A stretch of DNA of 64,000 nucleotides from Leifsonia sp. 1010 (GCF_031455295.1 NZ_JAVDSL010000003.1:186001-250000), one strand, 5' to 3'; shown: positions 1-14,205, numbered from the stretch's first letter. The notes: a model not told the origin generated them from the letters alone. Numbers and translations: made by a program.

Positions 1-835
1 CGAGTGCCGCCGACAGCTCTTCGGCCGCCGGAGCAGCGTCGCCCAGGGACGCCTCCACTCCGTTGCCCGTCACGACGGGGTCCAGACCGAACCGGCTCAG
101 CACACCGACTGCCTGTGCCGCATCCGGCGTTTCGACCGCCACCCGCGGACCGGACGCGCTCCGCAGCTGGTCGAGCGACCCCTGCGCGACCAGGCGACCC
201 GTGCGCATGATCGCCGCGTGCGTGCAGACCTGCTCGATCTCGGCCAGCAGGTGGCTGGAGACGAACACCGTCGTCCCCTCGTCGGCGAGCGACCGCACCA
301 GCGCGCGCACCTCGCGGGTGCCCTGCGGGTCCAGTCCGTTCGTCGGCTCGTCGAGCACCAGGAGGTCGCGGTCGGTCAGGAGCGCGCCGGCGATGCCGAG
401 GCGCTGCTTCATCCCGAGCGAGTAGGCGCGCACGTGCTTTCCCGCAGCGTGCGACAGGCCGACGCGTTCGAGCGCGGCCTCCACCCGCGCGCGGCGGGTG
501 GCGCCCGGAGCGTAGCGGTCGGCGGTGTCGCGTCGCATCAGGTTCGCGGTGCCCGAGAGGTACGGCGCGAACGCCGGCCCCTCGACCAGCGCACCGACCC
601 GCGGGAGCACACGTGCGCCGCGGTCGGGCATCGCCTCGCCCAGCACCCGGATCGAGCCGGCGGACGGGGAGACGAGGCCCAGCAGCATCCGGATGGTCGT
701 GGTCTTGCCCGACCCGTTCGGGCCGAGGAAGCCGAACACCGAACCGCGCGGAACGTTCAGGTCGAGACCGTCGACGACTGCTCGCGACCGGAAGCGCTTG
801 GTGAGCCCGCTGGTCGCGATCGCCGCGTCGGTCAC
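1..835 (-). CDS. ABC transporter ATP-binding protein (C-terminus cut by window edge)
   Basis: This is the nucleotide-binding subunit of an ABC exporter. The translation shows a Walker A (GPNGSGKTT) about 35 residues from the start, a YSLGMKQRLGIAG signature, a Walker B (DLLVLDEPTNGLDP) and the switch histidine in SSHLL. This pattern is typical of ABC-2 type or drug/lipoprotein exporters of the CcmA/NatA group. The start is GTG at 835-833, which overlaps the TGA stop of the upstream gene as GTGA, so translation is probably coupled. The gene runs off the left edge after about 278 codons. The permease is probably just outside the window. The substrate cannot be told from the sequence; pairing with a LolA-like protein hints at envelope or lipoprotein work, which is inference. 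Confidence 0.9.
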   Translation of the reverse strand, partial: MTDAAIATSGLTKRFRSRAVVDGLDLNVPRGSVFGFLGPNGSGKTTTIRMLLGLVSPSAGSIRVLGEAMPDRGARVLPRVGALVEGPAFAPYLSGTANLMRRDTADRYAPGATRRARVEAALERVGLSHAAGKHVRAYSLGMKQRLGIAGALLTDRDLLVLDEPTNGLDPQGTREVRALVRSLADEGTTVFVSSHLLAEIEQVCTHAAIMRTGRLVAQGSLDQLRSASGPRVAVETPDAAQAVGVLSRFGLDPVVTGNGVEASLGDAAPAAEELSAAL

Positions 836-1899
836 TGCGCGGACGCCTGCGCCGCCGCGGTCTGCAGAGCCGAGACCGGGACGGACCCGGCCAGGACACG
901 GCCGTCCGCGGTGATGAGCACCGACACCAGCGAGGAGCTCAGAGCGCGGCCTTCGTCGACCGGCTGGGTCAGCTGCTGGAACAGCGGGTCGTCGGCCACA
1001 CCGGCCGGCGCGGCGCCGGCGGGAAGGGACACGACCGTCGCCCAGCCCTCGCCCGAGACGGTGGGCTTCGGGTGCGAGCCTGCGACCTGCTTGGCCTCGT
1101 CACCGGTCGGAAGCTTCTGCTCGGACACGCTGGCGCCCTTCGGCGGCGTGAACGAGAAGACGCCGGCATCCGGCTTCTGATCGCTGAACGCGGTGAAGCC
1201 GGCCTCGAACGCCGGCGCGCTCGCGCCCCGGGCGGTGACGGCGACCTTCAGCGGGATGCCGGTCTTGCCGTCGACGGCGATGGAGACGCTGCCGATGAGG
1301 GTCGCGTCGGTGCGCGGAGTCAGCACGAGGTCGTACGCGTCACGACCGGCCACCTTCGTCTCGTCGCCGAGGGTCACCTTCGTGGACGGGTCGACCGCGG
1401 AAAGGAATCGCTGTGCCAGCTGCGACGGGGTCAGCGCCGTGGCGTCCGGCGTCGGCGTCGCCTTCGCGTCGGAGTCAGGGAGGGTCGCGTGCGCGACCTT
1501 CTTGCCGTTGGACTCGTACAGCCAGAGGTCGTCGCCGTTGCGGATCGCATCCCGCTCGGCGAGCTTGTCGAGCACCTGGACGCGCACGTGCGTCGGGCCG
1601 TCGACCCACACCTTCGCGGTGTGGTCGGCGAGAGCCAGTTCGAGCAGGCTCGCGGCATCGCCGTCGTCCATGCCCTTCGACGTGGTCGCGGGGAGTTCGG
1701 GAAGTCCGAGGTCGGAGCTCTGCTCGACCGTGCCGGAGAACGACCGCGTGTCGCTCGCGGCGACCAGCCGCAGCACGTCGGCGGGCGACTTCACGGGGAG
1801 ATCCGACGCTCCGGCGGCGAGGGGCGAGACGATGACGGCGGCGGCGATCGCCACGGGGGCGACGACGGCGGGCGCCCAGCGCATCCAACGGTGTTCCAT
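832..1899 (-). CDS. LolA-like (DUF2092-type) secreted or anchored protein
   Basis: This protein of 355 residues has an N-terminal signal or anchor segment (residues about 8-32, Ala/Val/Pro-rich, ending GAAS-like). A mature part follows that resembles the LolA/RseB/DUF2092 lipoprotein-carrier fold, with DLWLYESNGKKVAH and GVFSFTPPKGA segments near the usual LolA positions. Family assignment rests on these weak motifs. The open frame extends to 1965, but the ATG at 1899 starts exactly at the hydrophobic leader and has a -10-like TATCCT 6 nt upstream, so I chose it. It overlaps the following ABC ATPase by 4 nt. Such pairs are common in actinobacteria and suggest an envelope function; the exact role is unknown. 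Confidence 0.75.
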   Translation of the reverse strand: MEHRWMRWAPAVVAPVAIAAAVIVSPLAAGASDLPVKSPADVLRLVAASDTRSFSGTVEQSSDLGLPELPATTSKGMDDGDAASLLELALADHTAKVWVDGPTHVRVQVLDKLAERDAIRNGDDLWLYESNGKKVAHATLPDSDAKATPTPDATALTPSQLAQRFLSAVDPSTKVTLGDETKVAGRDAYDLVLTPRTDATLIGSVSIAVDGKTGIPLKVAVTARGASAPAFEAGFTAFSDQKPDAGVFSFTPPKGASVSEQKLPTGDEAKQVAGSHPKPTVSGEGWATVVSLPAGAAPAGVADDPLFQQLTQPVDEGRALSSSLVSVLITADGRVLAGSVPVSALQTAAAQASAQ

Positions 1900-1905
1900 A
1901 GCCTG

Positions 1906-1911
1906 AGGATA
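1906..1911 (-). promoter_or_regulatory. Candidate leaderless -10 box for the LolA-like gene
   Basis: On the minus strand TATCCT lies exactly 6 nt before the ATG at 1899. A TAnnnT hexamer at this distance would place the transcription start on the A of the start codon, giving a leaderless mRNA. No convincing -35 is visible. Confidence 0.4.
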
Positions 1912-2333
1912 CGCGCGCCGGAGCGCCGCGGACCCTCCGGATTGGCTGGCAAAGCCGGACTTCATCCCCCGGTCGTACCCCGCGTCATCCCTGAGGACGA
2001 CGCCCGGATGCCCGACCCGGTCGCCGCGCTCAGAACCGCCGGTCGACAGGAACGGAGGACGCGGTCAGGGCCGGCCCTCCGATCCCCTCCGTTCCCGTTC
2101 TATCCTCGGCGTGTCGCGCGGGATCGCCTCCCTTTCCGGCCGCCTCCGAGACGCCGAATGGACGCGTCCCCTCGACTCGCACGGCGGTGGAAAGGGAGGA
2201 GAAGCCGACTCGACGCGCCTCAGAACGCGGGAAAGGGAGGTGGATGCGGGCGCGAAGGCTCGGAAGTCCTCCGAACCCGCGCCGCGACCCGGCGGGAGTG
2301 CGCGCGCATCGAGCGACGCCGCCCGGGAACGCA
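1912..2333. other. Intergenic region, no gene recognised
   Basis: This stretch between pyk and the LolA-like gene is the longest gene-free part of the window. No frame gives a plausible protein, and no tRNA T-loop pattern is visible. It holds the GGAAAGGGAGG repeat cluster at 2127-2240 and leads into the pyk terminator. Open frames crossing it on the plus strand are shadows of pyk. Confidence 0.6.
2127..2240. repeat. GGAAAGGGAGG repeat cluster
   Basis: The 11-mer GGAAAGGGAGG occurs at 2189-2199 and 2230-2240, and its exact reverse complement CCTCCCTTTCC lies at 2127-2137. The first and third copies form an inverted pair with a 51-bp spacer; the direct copies are 41 bp apart. The function is unknown; it could be a binding site array or an RNA stem beyond the pyk terminator. 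Confidence 0.6.
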
Positions 2334-2361
2334 GAAGGGCCCCGCCGAAGCGGGGCCCTTC
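2334..2361 (-). terminator. Rho-independent-type terminator of pyk
   Basis: A perfect 11-bp stem (GAAGGGCCCCG paired with CGGGGCCCTTC) closes a 6-nt loop 10 nt after the pyk stop codon. There is no clear U tract, as is usual in high-G+C actinobacteria. Confidence 0.8.
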
Positions 2362-2370
2362 CGACCGGTG

Positions 2371-3786
2371 CTACAGGACGTCGCCGACCCGGTGCACGCG
2401 GATGTCGTTGGTGGTTCCGGGGATCCCGGGAGGGGAACCGGAGATGATGATCACCTTGTCGCCGTCTACGGCGCGGCCGGTCGACTTGAGGGCCTCATCC
2501 ACCTGCGCGACCATCTGGTCGGTGTGGGTGACACGGCCGACGACGAACGACTCGACGCCCCAGAACAACGACATGCGGCGGCGAACCGACTCCTCCGGCG
2601 TGAACGCCAGGATCGGGATCTTGTTGCGCAGACGCGCCATGCGGCGGGCGGACTCCCCCGACTCGGTGAAGACGCAGAGGAACTTCGCCTCGACGAAGTC
2701 GGCGACCTCGACCGCGGCGAGCGTGATCGCGCCCGACTGGGTGCGGGGGCGGGTGCCGAGCGGCTGGATTCGGTCCAGGCCGTGCTCCTCGGTCGAGGTG
2801 ACGATGCGCGCCATGGTCTGCACGGTGACCGTCGGGTACTCCCCGACGCTGGTCTCGCCCGAGAGCATGACCGCGTCGGCGCCGTCGAGGACGGCGTTCG
2901 CGACGTCCGAGGTCTCGGCGCGGGTCGGCACCGGGCTGGAGATCATCGACTCGAGCATCTGCGTCGCCACGATGACCGGCTTCGCCGCGCGGCGGGCCAG
3001 CTCGACAGCGCGCTTCTGCACGATCGGCACGGCCTCGAGCGGCAGCTCGACGCCCAGGTCGCCGCGGGCGACCATGATGGCGTCGAACGCCTCGATGATC
3101 TCCTCGAGCGCATCCACGGCCTGCGGCTTCTCGATCTTCGCGACGACGGGGACCTTGCGGCCCTCCTCCGCCATGATCTCGTGCACGCGCTCGATGTCCT
3201 TGGCGTTCCGGACGAACGAGAGGGCGATCAGGTCGGCGCCGAGCTTGAGGCCCCAGCGCAGGTCGGCCTCGTCCTTGTCGGAGAGCGCCGGGACGTTCAC
3301 GGCGACGCCCGGCAGGTTGATGCCCTTGTTGTTCGAGACGGGACCGGCGACGATCACCTCGGTCGTGACGACCGGGCCGTCGACCTCGACGACGCGAACG
3401 CGCACCTTGCCGTCGTCGATCAGCAGGAAGTCGCCCGGCTTGACGTCGTTGGGCAGGCCCTTGAACGTCGTCGAGGAGATCTCCTTCGTGCCGATGATGT
3501 CTTCGGTGGTGATCTTGAAGATGTCGCCCTCGGCGAGCTCGTAGGGCCCAGCCTCGAACTTGCCGAGGCGGATCTTGGGGCCCTGGAGGTCGACGAGCAC
3601 GGCGACCGGCTTCCCGGCGTCGTCGGCGGCCTTGCGCACGTTGGCGTAGACCCCCTCGTGCACCTCGTAGCTGCCGTGGCTCAGGTTCATGCGGGCCACG
3701 TCCACACCCGCGTCGATGATCGCGCGGATGTTGTCGTAGCTGGAGGTCGCCGGCCCGAGGGTCGCGACGATTTTGGCCCTTCTCAT
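2371..3786 (-). CDS. pyk: Pyruvate kinase
   Basis: The enzyme converts phosphoenolpyruvate and ADP to pyruvate and ATP in the last step of glycolysis, in the cytosol. The 471-residue length fits bacterial pyruvate kinase. The protein begins MRRAKIVATLGPAT and carries the RMNLSHG motif, the signature IEKPQAVDALEEI with the catalytic lysine (about 215), the VARGDLGVE segment and ATQMLESM. The frame continues upstream to 3858, but the family always starts at the MRRxKIVxTxGP segment, so I used the ATG at 3786. It follows gltD by 80 nt and ends at a strong hairpin. In Mycobacterium pyk also lies close to trp-lgt, so the neighbourhood is conserved. Confidence 0.97.
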   Translation of the reverse strand: MRRAKIVATLGPATSSYDNIRAIIDAGVDVARMNLSHGSYEVHEGVYANVRKAADDAGKPVAVLVDLQGPKIRLGKFEAGPYELAEGDIFKITTEDIIGTKEISSTTFKGLPNDVKPGDFLLIDDGKVRVRVVEVDGPVVTTEVIVAGPVSNNKGINLPGVAVNVPALSDKDEADLRWGLKLGADLIALSFVRNAKDIERVHEIMAEEGRKVPVVAKIEKPQAVDALEEIIEAFDAIMVARGDLGVELPLEAVPIVQKRAVELARRAAKPVIVATQMLESMISSPVPTRAETSDVANAVLDGADAVMLSGETSVGEYPTVTVQTMARIVTSTEEHGLDRIQPLGTRPRTQSGAITLAAVEVADFVEAKFLCVFTESGESARRMARLRNKIPILAFTPEESVRRRMSLFWGVESFVVGRVTHTDQMVAQVDEALKSTGRAVDGDKVIIISGSPPGIPGTTNDIRVHRVGDVL

Positions 3787-3811
3787 GCTTTTCTGTTCGC
3801 TCCGTGATTCT

Positions 3812-3824
3812 GCGCCGACGGCGC
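3812..3824 (-). terminator. Weak hairpin downstream of gltD
   Basis: A short GCGCC-GAC-GGCGC stem lies 43 nt after the gltD stop and 26 nt before the pyk start. It may attenuate read-through from gltBD into pyk. It is short and has no U tract. Confidence 0.3.
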
Positions 3825-3866
3825 GTGATTTCGTGGTGGCGCCCGGTCGTGCGGGCATCGCCTCGC

Positions 3867-5316
3867 TCAGACGAGGATGCCGCGGTCGGTGGGACGGATC
3901 GGAGACGGCAACTGCGTCTCCCCTTCAAGATACCGGTCAACAGCGGCCGCCGCTGCCCGGCCCTCTGCGATAGCCCACACGATCAGGGACTGACCGCGGC
4001 CGGCGTCGCCGGCGACGAACACGCCCTCCTGCTCCGTCTGGTAGTCGGAATCACGCGCGACGTTGCCGCGGCCGTCGAACGGCAGGCCCAGCTGCGAGGA
4101 CAGGTCCTGCTGCTCCGGGCCGGTGAATCCGAGGGCCAGCAGCACCAGGTCGGCCGGGATCTCGCGCTCGGTTCCGGCCTTCGGCACCCGGCGTCCGTCG
4201 AGGAACTCGGTCTCGGCCACGAGCAGGGCGCGCACCTCTCCGAACTCGTTGGCGAGGAACTCGACGGTCGACGCGAGGTACTCGCGCTTCCCGCCCTCCT
4301 CGTGGGCCGACTGGACCTCGAACAGCGTCGGCGTGGTCGGCCACGGCTGGTGGTCGGGGCGCTCGGCAGGCGGCTGCTTGCCGATGGCGAGGTTGGTGAC
4401 GCTCGCGGCGCCCTGGCGGTGGGCGGTGCCGATGCAGTCCGCGCCGGTGTCGCCGCCGCCGAGGACGACGACGTGCTTGCCGTCCGCCGTGATCTGGTCG
4501 GCGATCTGGTCGCCCGCGCCCGCCTTGTTCTGCTGGACCAGGTACTCCATGGCGAAGTGCACGCCGGAGAGCTCACGGCCCGGGATGAGCAGGTCGCGCG
4601 GCACCATCGCGCCGGTCGCGACGACGACCGCGTCGTACCGGGCGCGCAGGTCGTCCCAGCTGATGTCCGTGCCGATGTCGACACCGGCGCGGAACCGGGT
4701 GCCCTCGGCCATCATCTGGTTGAGACGCGCCTCGAGGTGCTTCTTCTCCATCTTGAAGTCGGGGATGCCGTACCTCAGCAGTCCGCCGATGCGGTCGTCC
4801 CGCTCGTAGACGGCGACGGTGTGGCCGGCGCGCGTCAGCTGCTGAGCCGCGGCGAGGCCGGCGGGGCCGGAGCCGACCACGGCGACCGTCTTGCCGGTGA
4901 GGCGCTCCGGCGGCTGCGGCTGCACCCAGCCGTGCTGCCACGCCTGGTCGATGATCGAGACCTCGACCTGCTTGATCGTGACGGCCGGCTGGTTGATGCC
5001 GAGCACGCACGACGACTCGCAGGGAGCGGGGCACAGCCGCCCGGTGAACTCCGGGAAGTTGTTCGTCGCGTGGAGGCGGTCGATCGCCTGGCGGCCCTCG
5101 CCGCGCCACATGAGGTCGTTCCACTCGGGGATGAGGTTGCCGAGCGGGCAGCCCGAGTGGCAGAACGGCACGCCGCAGTCCATGCAGCGTCCGGCCTGGC
5201 GGCGCAGCTGCGCCGGGTCCTGGGCCTCGTAGACCTCTTTCCAGTCCATGAGCCGGACCGAGACGGGGCGGCGCTTGGGCAGCTCCCGCTCGGTCACCTT
5301 CATAAAGCCCTTTGGG

Positions 5317-5324
<8 letters not shown>
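3867..5324 (-). CDS. gltD: Glutamate synthase (NADPH) small subunit
   Basis: GltD takes electrons from NADPH and passes them through FAD and 4Fe-4S clusters to GltB for glutamate synthesis. The 485-residue protein has the N-terminal cysteine clusters ([23 protein letters not shown]) that bind 4Fe-4S. The FAD fold [12 protein letters not shown] is near residue 150, the NADPH fold [11 protein letters not shown] near 290, and [17 protein letters not shown] lies close to the C-terminus. The start is GTG at 5324, with the strong site TGGAGGTGACC 5-10 nt upstream, and overlaps the end of gltB by 8 nt. The two subunits are thus made from one message. Confidence 0.97.
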
Positions 5325-9894
<4,570 letters not shown>

Positions 9895-10066
9895 CTGTCG
9901 ACCGTCCTCACAGTGTCGTGGATGTGGGGATGTTGGGTGCAGGGACGCCATCGGCCCGGTGCGTATGAGTTCCGCCGCATCCTCCGGGCCGTGTGCGGCT
10001 CGGAATCGTGGAGCGGTCAGGTGCGTGGGATCGCCTCGACGGTTTTGGTACTTCGAGCCGTCGGGT

Positions 10067-11080
10067 TTATCCGTTCGTGGGGCTTGTGGCCTTGGCCGAA
10101 GCGGACCCGGCAGGCACACCGTCTGCGTCGGCGGCGTCCTCGTCCTCCAGGTCCGTGTCGTCCGAGTCTACCTCAGCATCCGGGTTCACCCATTCACGAC
10201 CCGGTCGGTACGGGCTCGGCTCGAGGCCGGGGTGCCTGCGCGACTGGACGAGGAAGATGATGAGGCCGAGCACCACGGCGCCGAAAGCGGCCCAGACGTT
10301 GCTCGGGATGCCGAGCAGCGTGAACTCGCTCGGGTCGATGCGGATCGACTCCAGGTAGGAGCGGCCGGCGCCGTACCAGATCAGGTAGACGGCGAACACC
10401 TTGCCCCACTGCAGGCGGAAGCGGCGCTGCAGCCAGACGATGACGACGACGCCGATGACGTTCCAGATCATCTCGTAGAGGAAGAGCGGCTGGAACAGCG
10501 TGTCCGCGGGCAGGCCGACCGGGATCGCCTTGTTGCCCGCGTCGATCTGGAGGCCCCAGGGCAGGTCGGTCGGAAGGCCGAAGAGCTCCTGGTTGAAGTA
10601 GTTGCCGAGGCGGCCGATGGCCTGCGCGAGCAGGAGGGCCGGCGCGAGCGCGTCCGCGAACGTCCAGAACCGGAGCCCGGTCCAGCGGCAGCCGATGAGC
10701 ACACCGATGGCGCCACCGATCAGGGCGCCGAAGATGGCGCCGCCGCCCTCCCAGATCGCCCAGATGCTGCCGGGCTGGAAGGGGTTCCAGATGTTCGCGC
10801 CCGGGTAGAAGAAGTCCTTCGGGTGCGTCACGACGTGGTAGAACCGGGCGCCGATGATCCCGAGCGGTACGGCGCACAGCAGGATGTCGAGCACGACGCC
10901 CGGCTCTGCGCCCTGCTTGGTGAGGCGGCGCGAGGTCCACATGGCCGCGACGACGATGCCCACGAGGATGATCAGCGCGTACATCTGGATGCGGTACGGC
11001 CAGAAAGGCAGCGGGATCTGCGCCCACTCGGGCCCAGGACTCGGGATGCTGGCCATCCAGCCGCTCATCGTCGCAAACAC
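10067..11080 (-). CDS. lgt: Phosphatidylglycerol--prolipoprotein diacylglyceryl transferase
   Basis: Lgt is an integral membrane enzyme that attaches diacylglycerol to the lipobox cysteine of prolipoproteins. The translation has about seven hydrophobic segments and the family signature [13 protein letters not shown], plus the catalytic-region motifs [11 protein letters not shown] and [15 protein letters not shown] charged, disordered tail (about 50 residues after [11 protein letters not shown]) extends past the usual end, common in actinobacteria. The start is uncertain: GTG at 11092, GTG at 11080 and ATG at 11068 are in frame. AAAGGTGAG ends 8 nt before 11080, so I preferred it. It follows trpA as in Mycobacterium. 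Lipoproteins it could modify include the CPVC protein at 37.3-38.0 kb. Confidence 0.95.
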   Translation of the reverse strand: MFATMSGWMASIPSPGPEWAQIPLPFWPYRIQMYALIILVGIVVAAMWTSRRLTKQGAEPGVVLDILLCAVPLGIIGARFYHVVTHPKDFFYPGANIWNPFQPGSIWAIWEGGGAIFGALIGGAIGVLIGCRWTGLRFWTFADALAPALLLAQAIGRLGNYFNQELFGLPTDLPWGLQIDAGNKAIPVGLPADTLFQPLFLYEMIWNVIGVVVIVWLQRRFRLQWGKVFAVYLIWYGAGRSYLESIRIDPSEFTLLGIPSNVWAAFGAVVLGLIIFLVQSRRHPGLEPSPYRPGREWVNPDAEVDSDDTDLEDEDAADADGVPAGSASAKATSPTNG

Positions 11081-11139
11081 CCGATGACTCACCTTTCGTG
11101 TCGATCATGCCGCGGCGCAGAGAGGCGCGCGGCCACCAT

Positions 11140-11145
11140 AGTCTA
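11140..11145 (-). promoter_or_regulatory. Candidate -10 box for lgt
   Basis: TAGACT on the minus strand sits between the trpA stop and lgt and fits the actinobacterial TAnnnT consensus. It would give a leader of roughly 50 nt. No good -35 is seen. Confidence 0.3.
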
Positions 11146-11155
11146 GAACGCCCGG

Positions 11156-11953
11156 CTAGGCCGCTGTGCCGCGGGCGAGCCCGGCCGCCACGCGCCTGGC
11201 CTCCGCCACGCCGCCGTCGGCCAGCGCCTTGACGAGCGCCGAGCCGACGATCGCGCCGTCCGCGTACTCGAGCACCTCGGCCACCTGCGCGGCCGAGGAG
11301 ATGCCCAGTCCGACGCACGTGCTGGTCGCGCCCGCCTCGCGGAGGCGGCCGACGAGCGTGCGCGCCGCCGCATCCACATCGGTGCGCGCGCCCGTGATGC
11401 CCATGGTCGAGACGGCGTAGACGAACCCGCGGCTCTCCTCCACCGCCTGCTTCAGGCGGGCGTCGGTCGAGCTGGGCGCTGCGAGGAACACGCGGTCGAG
11501 ACCGACGCGGTCGGATGCGGCGAGCCAGTCGGCACCCTCGTCCGGGATGAGGTCGGGCGTGATGAGACCTGCTCCCCCGGCCGCCGCGAGGTCGTCCGCG
11601 AAGCGGTCGACGCCGTACTGCAGCACCGGGTTCCAGTAGGTCATGACGAGCACGGGGATGTCGACCTGCGCGGTGATCTCGCGGACGGCCGTGAAGCCGT
11701 CACGCAGGCGGAAGCCGGCGCTGAGCGCCTGCTGCGTCGCCGCCTGAATGACCGTGCCGTCCATCACGGGGTCGGAGTACGGCAGGCCGAGCTCGATGAC
11801 GTCGACCCCGTTCTGCGCGAGCGCGACAGCCGCATCCACACTGGTCGTGAGGTCCGGGAAGCCCGCCGGGAGGTAGCCGATCAGCGCGCCGGACGCCTCG
11901 GTGTTGCGGCGGGCGATCGCCTCGGCGACGCGGCTCGTGACCACGCCGCTCAC
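11156..11953 (-). CDS. trpA: Tryptophan synthase alpha subunit
   Basis: TrpA splits indole-3-glycerol phosphate to indole and glyceraldehyde 3-phosphate, and indole channels to TrpB. The 265-residue protein has the catalytic Glu in [12 protein letters not shown], the signature [19 protein letters not shown] containing the catalytic Asp, and the phosphate-binding [13 protein letters not shown] loop. The start is GTG at 11953, which overlaps the trpB TGA as GTGA. A longer open frame upstream is a shadow of trpB. It is the last trp gene, and lgt follows after a short gap that may hold a promoter. Confidence 0.96.
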   Translation of the reverse strand: MSGVVTSRVAEAIARRNTEASGALIGYLPAGFPDLTTSVDAAVALAQNGVDVIELGLPYSDPVMDGTVIQAATQQALSAGFRLRDGFTAVREITAQVDIPVLVMTYWNPVLQYGVDRFADDLAAAGGAGLITPDLIPDEGADWLAASDRVGLDRVFLAAPSSTDARLKQAVEESRGFVYAVSTMGITGARTDVDAAARTLVGRLREAGATSTCVGLGISSAAQVAEVLEYADGAIVGSALVKALADGGVAEARRVAAGLARGTAA

Positions 11954-13161
11954 GACTGCACCGCGTCGGCGTCGATCAGGTCGAAGTACCGCCCGGCCGT
12001 CTCCATGTCCTTGTCGCCGCGGCCGCTGAGGTTCACCAGGATGATGCCCTCCGGCCCGAGCTCGCGCCCGAGGACCAGGGCGCCGGCCAGGGCGTGGGAC
12101 GACTCGATGGCGGGGATGATGCCCTCGGTGCGGCTGAGGAGGCGCAGGGCCTCCATGGCGTCCGCATCCGACACCGGCCGGTACTCGGCGCGGCCGATCT
12201 TCGCGAGCCAGGCGTGCTCCGGGCCGACGCCCGGGTAGTCGAGGCCGGCGGAGATCGAGTGGGATTCGATGGTCTGGCCGTCCTCGTCCTGCAGCAGCAT
12301 GGAGCGCGCGCCGTGCAGCACGCCGGGGCGGCCCTTGGTGATCGTCGCGGCGTGACGCGGGGTGTCCGCACCCTCGCCGCCCGCCTCGAAGCCGATCAGG
12401 CGCACATCCTCGTCGTCCAGGAAGGCGTGGAAGATGCCCATCGCGTTCGAGCCTCCGCCGACGCACGCGACGACGGCGTTCGGCAGGCGGCCGGTGAGTT
12501 CCTGCACCTGCTCGCGCGCCTCCTCGCCGATGATCTTCTGGAGGTCGCGCACCATCGCCGGGAACGGGTGCGGGCCCGCGACCGTTCCGAAGATGTAGTT
12601 GGTGTGCTCGACGTTCGTCACCCAGTCGCGCATGGCGTCGTTGATGGCGTCCTTGAGCGTGCGCGAGCCGGTCTTGACGGCGACGACCTCGGCGCCGAGG
12701 AGTCGCATGCGGGCGACGTTCAGCGCCTGGCGCTCGGTGTCGACCTCGCCCATGTAGATCGTGCACTCGAGCCCGAACAGGGCGGCGGCCGTCGCCGTGG
12801 CGACGCCGTGCTGGCCGGCGCCGGTCTCGGCGATCACGCGGGTCTTGCCGATGCGCTTCGTCAGGATGGCCTGGCCCAGCACGTTGTTGATCTTGTGCGA
12901 GCCGGTGTGGTTGAGGTCCTCGCGCTTCAGGATGATGCGGGCGCCGCCTGCGTGCTCGGCGAACCGGGGCACCTCGGTGATGATCGACGGGCGGCCGGTG
13001 TAGCTGCGGTGGAGCTCATCCAGCTCGGCATGGAAAGCGGGGTCGGCCTTCGCCTCCTCCCACGCCGCCGACAGCTCGTCGAGCGCTGCGACCAGCGACT
13101 CGGGGACGAACCGGCCGCCGAAGTCGCCGAAATACGGACCCTGCTCAGTGCGGAGGGACAT
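11950..13161 (-). CDS. trpB: Tryptophan synthase beta subunit
   Basis: TrpB joins indole to serine to form tryptophan using pyridoxal phosphate. The 403-residue translation has the PLP lysine in [10 protein letters not shown] (about residue 90), the AETGAGQHG loop and the phosphate-binding [10 protein letters not shown] loop. The start ATG at 13161 shares one base with the trpC stop (TGATG), and the stop overlaps trpA by 4 nt. It is the TrpB1 type that works with TrpA. Confidence 0.98.
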   Translation of the reverse strand: MSLRTEQGPYFGDFGGRFVPESLVAALDELSAAWEEAKADPAFHAELDELHRSYTGRPSIITEVPRFAEHAGGARIILKREDLNHTGSHKINNVLGQAILTKRIGKTRVIAETGAGQHGVATATAAALFGLECTIYMGEVDTERQALNVARMRLLGAEVVAVKTGSRTLKDAINDAMRDWVTNVEHTNYIFGTVAGPHPFPAMVRDLQKIIGEEAREQVQELTGRLPNAVVACVGGGSNAMGIFHAFLDDEDVRLIGFEAGGEGADTPRHAATITKGRPGVLHGARSMLLQDEDGQTIESHSISAGLDYPGVGPEHAWLAKIGRAEYRPVSDADAMEALRLLSRTEGIIPAIESSHALAGALVLGRELGPEGIILVNLSGRGDKDMETAGRYFDLIDADAVQS

Positions 13162-13931
13162 CAGACTCCCAAGAACTCTTCGAGCGTCGCGACGGGGTCG
13201 CTCGTGACGAGCGCCTCGCCGACGAGCACCACATCGGCGCCCGCCGCTCGGTAATGCGCGACATCGTCGGCCGTCTTCACGGCCGACTCCGCCACGCGGA
13301 TGACGCCGGAGGGGATGCTGCCGGCCAGGCGGCCGAACAGGTCCCGATCCAGCTCGAACGTCGTCAGGTCGCGGGCGTTGACGCCCACGAGGCCCGCGCC
13401 GGTGTCGAGGGCGCGGCTCAGCTCGTCGGCCGAGTGCGCCTCCACCAGCGAGGTCATGCCCAGCTCGGTGATCAGCTCGTGCAGCTCGACGAGCCGCTTC
13501 TGATCGAGCGCGGCGACGATCAGCAGCACCAGGTCGGCGCCCGCGGCGCGGGCCTCGAACACCTGGTACGGATCGGCGACGAACTCCTTGCGCAGCACCG
13601 GGATCGAGACGGCCTCGCGGACCGCCTCCAGGTCGGCGAGCGAGCCGTGGAAGCGGCGCTCCTCGGTCAGGACGCTGATCGCGCTGGCGCCGCCGGTCTC
13701 GTACGAGACCGCGAGGGCTGCGGGATCCGGGATGGCGGCGAGCGAGCCGCGGGACGGGCTGGCGCGCTTCACCTCGGCGATGATCTTGACGCGCTCCGCC
13801 GGGGCGAGCGCGGCGAGAGCATCGATCGCGGCGGGGCGAGCGAGGGCTGCGGCCTCCACCTCGGCGAGGGGACGCTCGTCGCGTCTCCGCTCAGCGTCCT
13901 CGAGCGCGCCGGCGACGAGGTCGGCGAGCAC
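13161..13931 (-). CDS. trpC: Indole-3-glycerol phosphate synthase
   Basis: TrpC closes the indole ring, turning CdRP into indole-3-glycerol phosphate. The 256-residue TIM barrel shows [13 protein letters not shown] with the catalytic lysine, [22 protein letters not shown], and [13 protein letters not shown]. It is a stand-alone enzyme without a fused TrpF domain. In actinobacteria HisA/PriA usually supplies the TrpF activity; it is not in this window. The start is GTG at 13931, 3 nt after the stop of the HGxxPAAW gene. Confidence 0.97.
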   Translation of the reverse strand: MLADLVAGALEDAERRRDERPLAEVEAAALARPAAIDALAALAPAERVKIIAEVKRASPSRGSLAAIPDPAALAVSYETGGASAISVLTEERRFHGSLADLEAVREAVSIPVLRKEFVADPYQVFEARAAGADLVLLIVAALDQKRLVELHELITELGMTSLVEAHSADELSRALDTGAGLVGVNARDLTTFELDRDLFGRLAGSIPSGVIRVAESAVKTADDVAHYRAAGADVVLVGEALVTSDPVATLEEFLGV

Positions 13932-13934
13932 GGA

Positions 13935-14165
13935 TCAGTGCCCCTTCGGGGTGTACTTGTCGCCGCCGACGCCGTACCCGGCGCGCTTCATGACCCAGCC
14001 GACGATGAGGCCGATCACCGCGAGACCCGCAGCCGCCCAGACGATGATGGGGGCGTCGAAGAAGAAGGCGATAGCGCCGATGGTGAACGCGACCAGCATG
14101 ATGATCACGGCCGTCCACGCCGCCGGCGAGTGACCGTGGCCTGGCTCGACTGACTCGCTGCTCAT
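13935..14165 (-). CDS. HGxxPAAW family small membrane protein of the trp operon
   Basis: This 76-residue protein carries the exact motif HGHSPAAW near residue 10. Two hydrophobic helices follow (about 16-36 and 40-58), then a short tail GVGGDKYTPKGH. Small proteins of this family lie in the trp operon of many actinobacteria; their function is not known. The ATG at 14165 is preceded by GCAGGAGTCCC, a good ribosome binding site. It lies between the TrpP-like membrane protein and trpC, which suggests a membrane role linked to tryptophan synthesis; that is inference. Confidence 0.85.
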   Translation of the reverse strand: MSSESVEPGHGHSPAAWTAVIIMLVAFTIGAIAFFFDAPIIVWAAAGLAVIGLIVGWVMKRAGYGVGGDKYTPKGH

Positions 14166-14183
14166 GGGACTCCTGCACGTCGG

Positions 14184-14205
14184 GTGCGCGCCGCCCGGCG
14201 CGCAC
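14184..14205 (-). promoter_or_regulatory. Intercistronic hairpin inside the trp operon
   Basis: A perfect 9-bp GC stem (GTGCGCGCC paired with GGCGCGCAC, 4-nt loop) lies between the TrpP-like gene and the HGxxPAAW gene, 18 nt before the ATG. It could stabilise a processed 3' end or reduce read-through between the early and late trp genes. Confidence 0.55.

Noticed and set aside
1912-2333. Possible tRNA or small RNA gene in the longest gap
   Set aside because: No GGTTCGA-type T-loop or cloverleaf pattern was found. A small RNA cannot be excluded without expression data.
1072-3807. Very long plus-strand open frame of more than 900 codons
   Set aside because: It is antisense to the LolA-like gene and pyk. 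It is Arg/Gly/Asp-rich without any motif, as expected from the mirror frame of G+C-rich genes.
11953-12766. Extended trpA frame reaching into trpB
   Set aside because: The extra N-terminal part is Arg/His-rich mirror sequence inside trpB. The GTGA overlap start is better.
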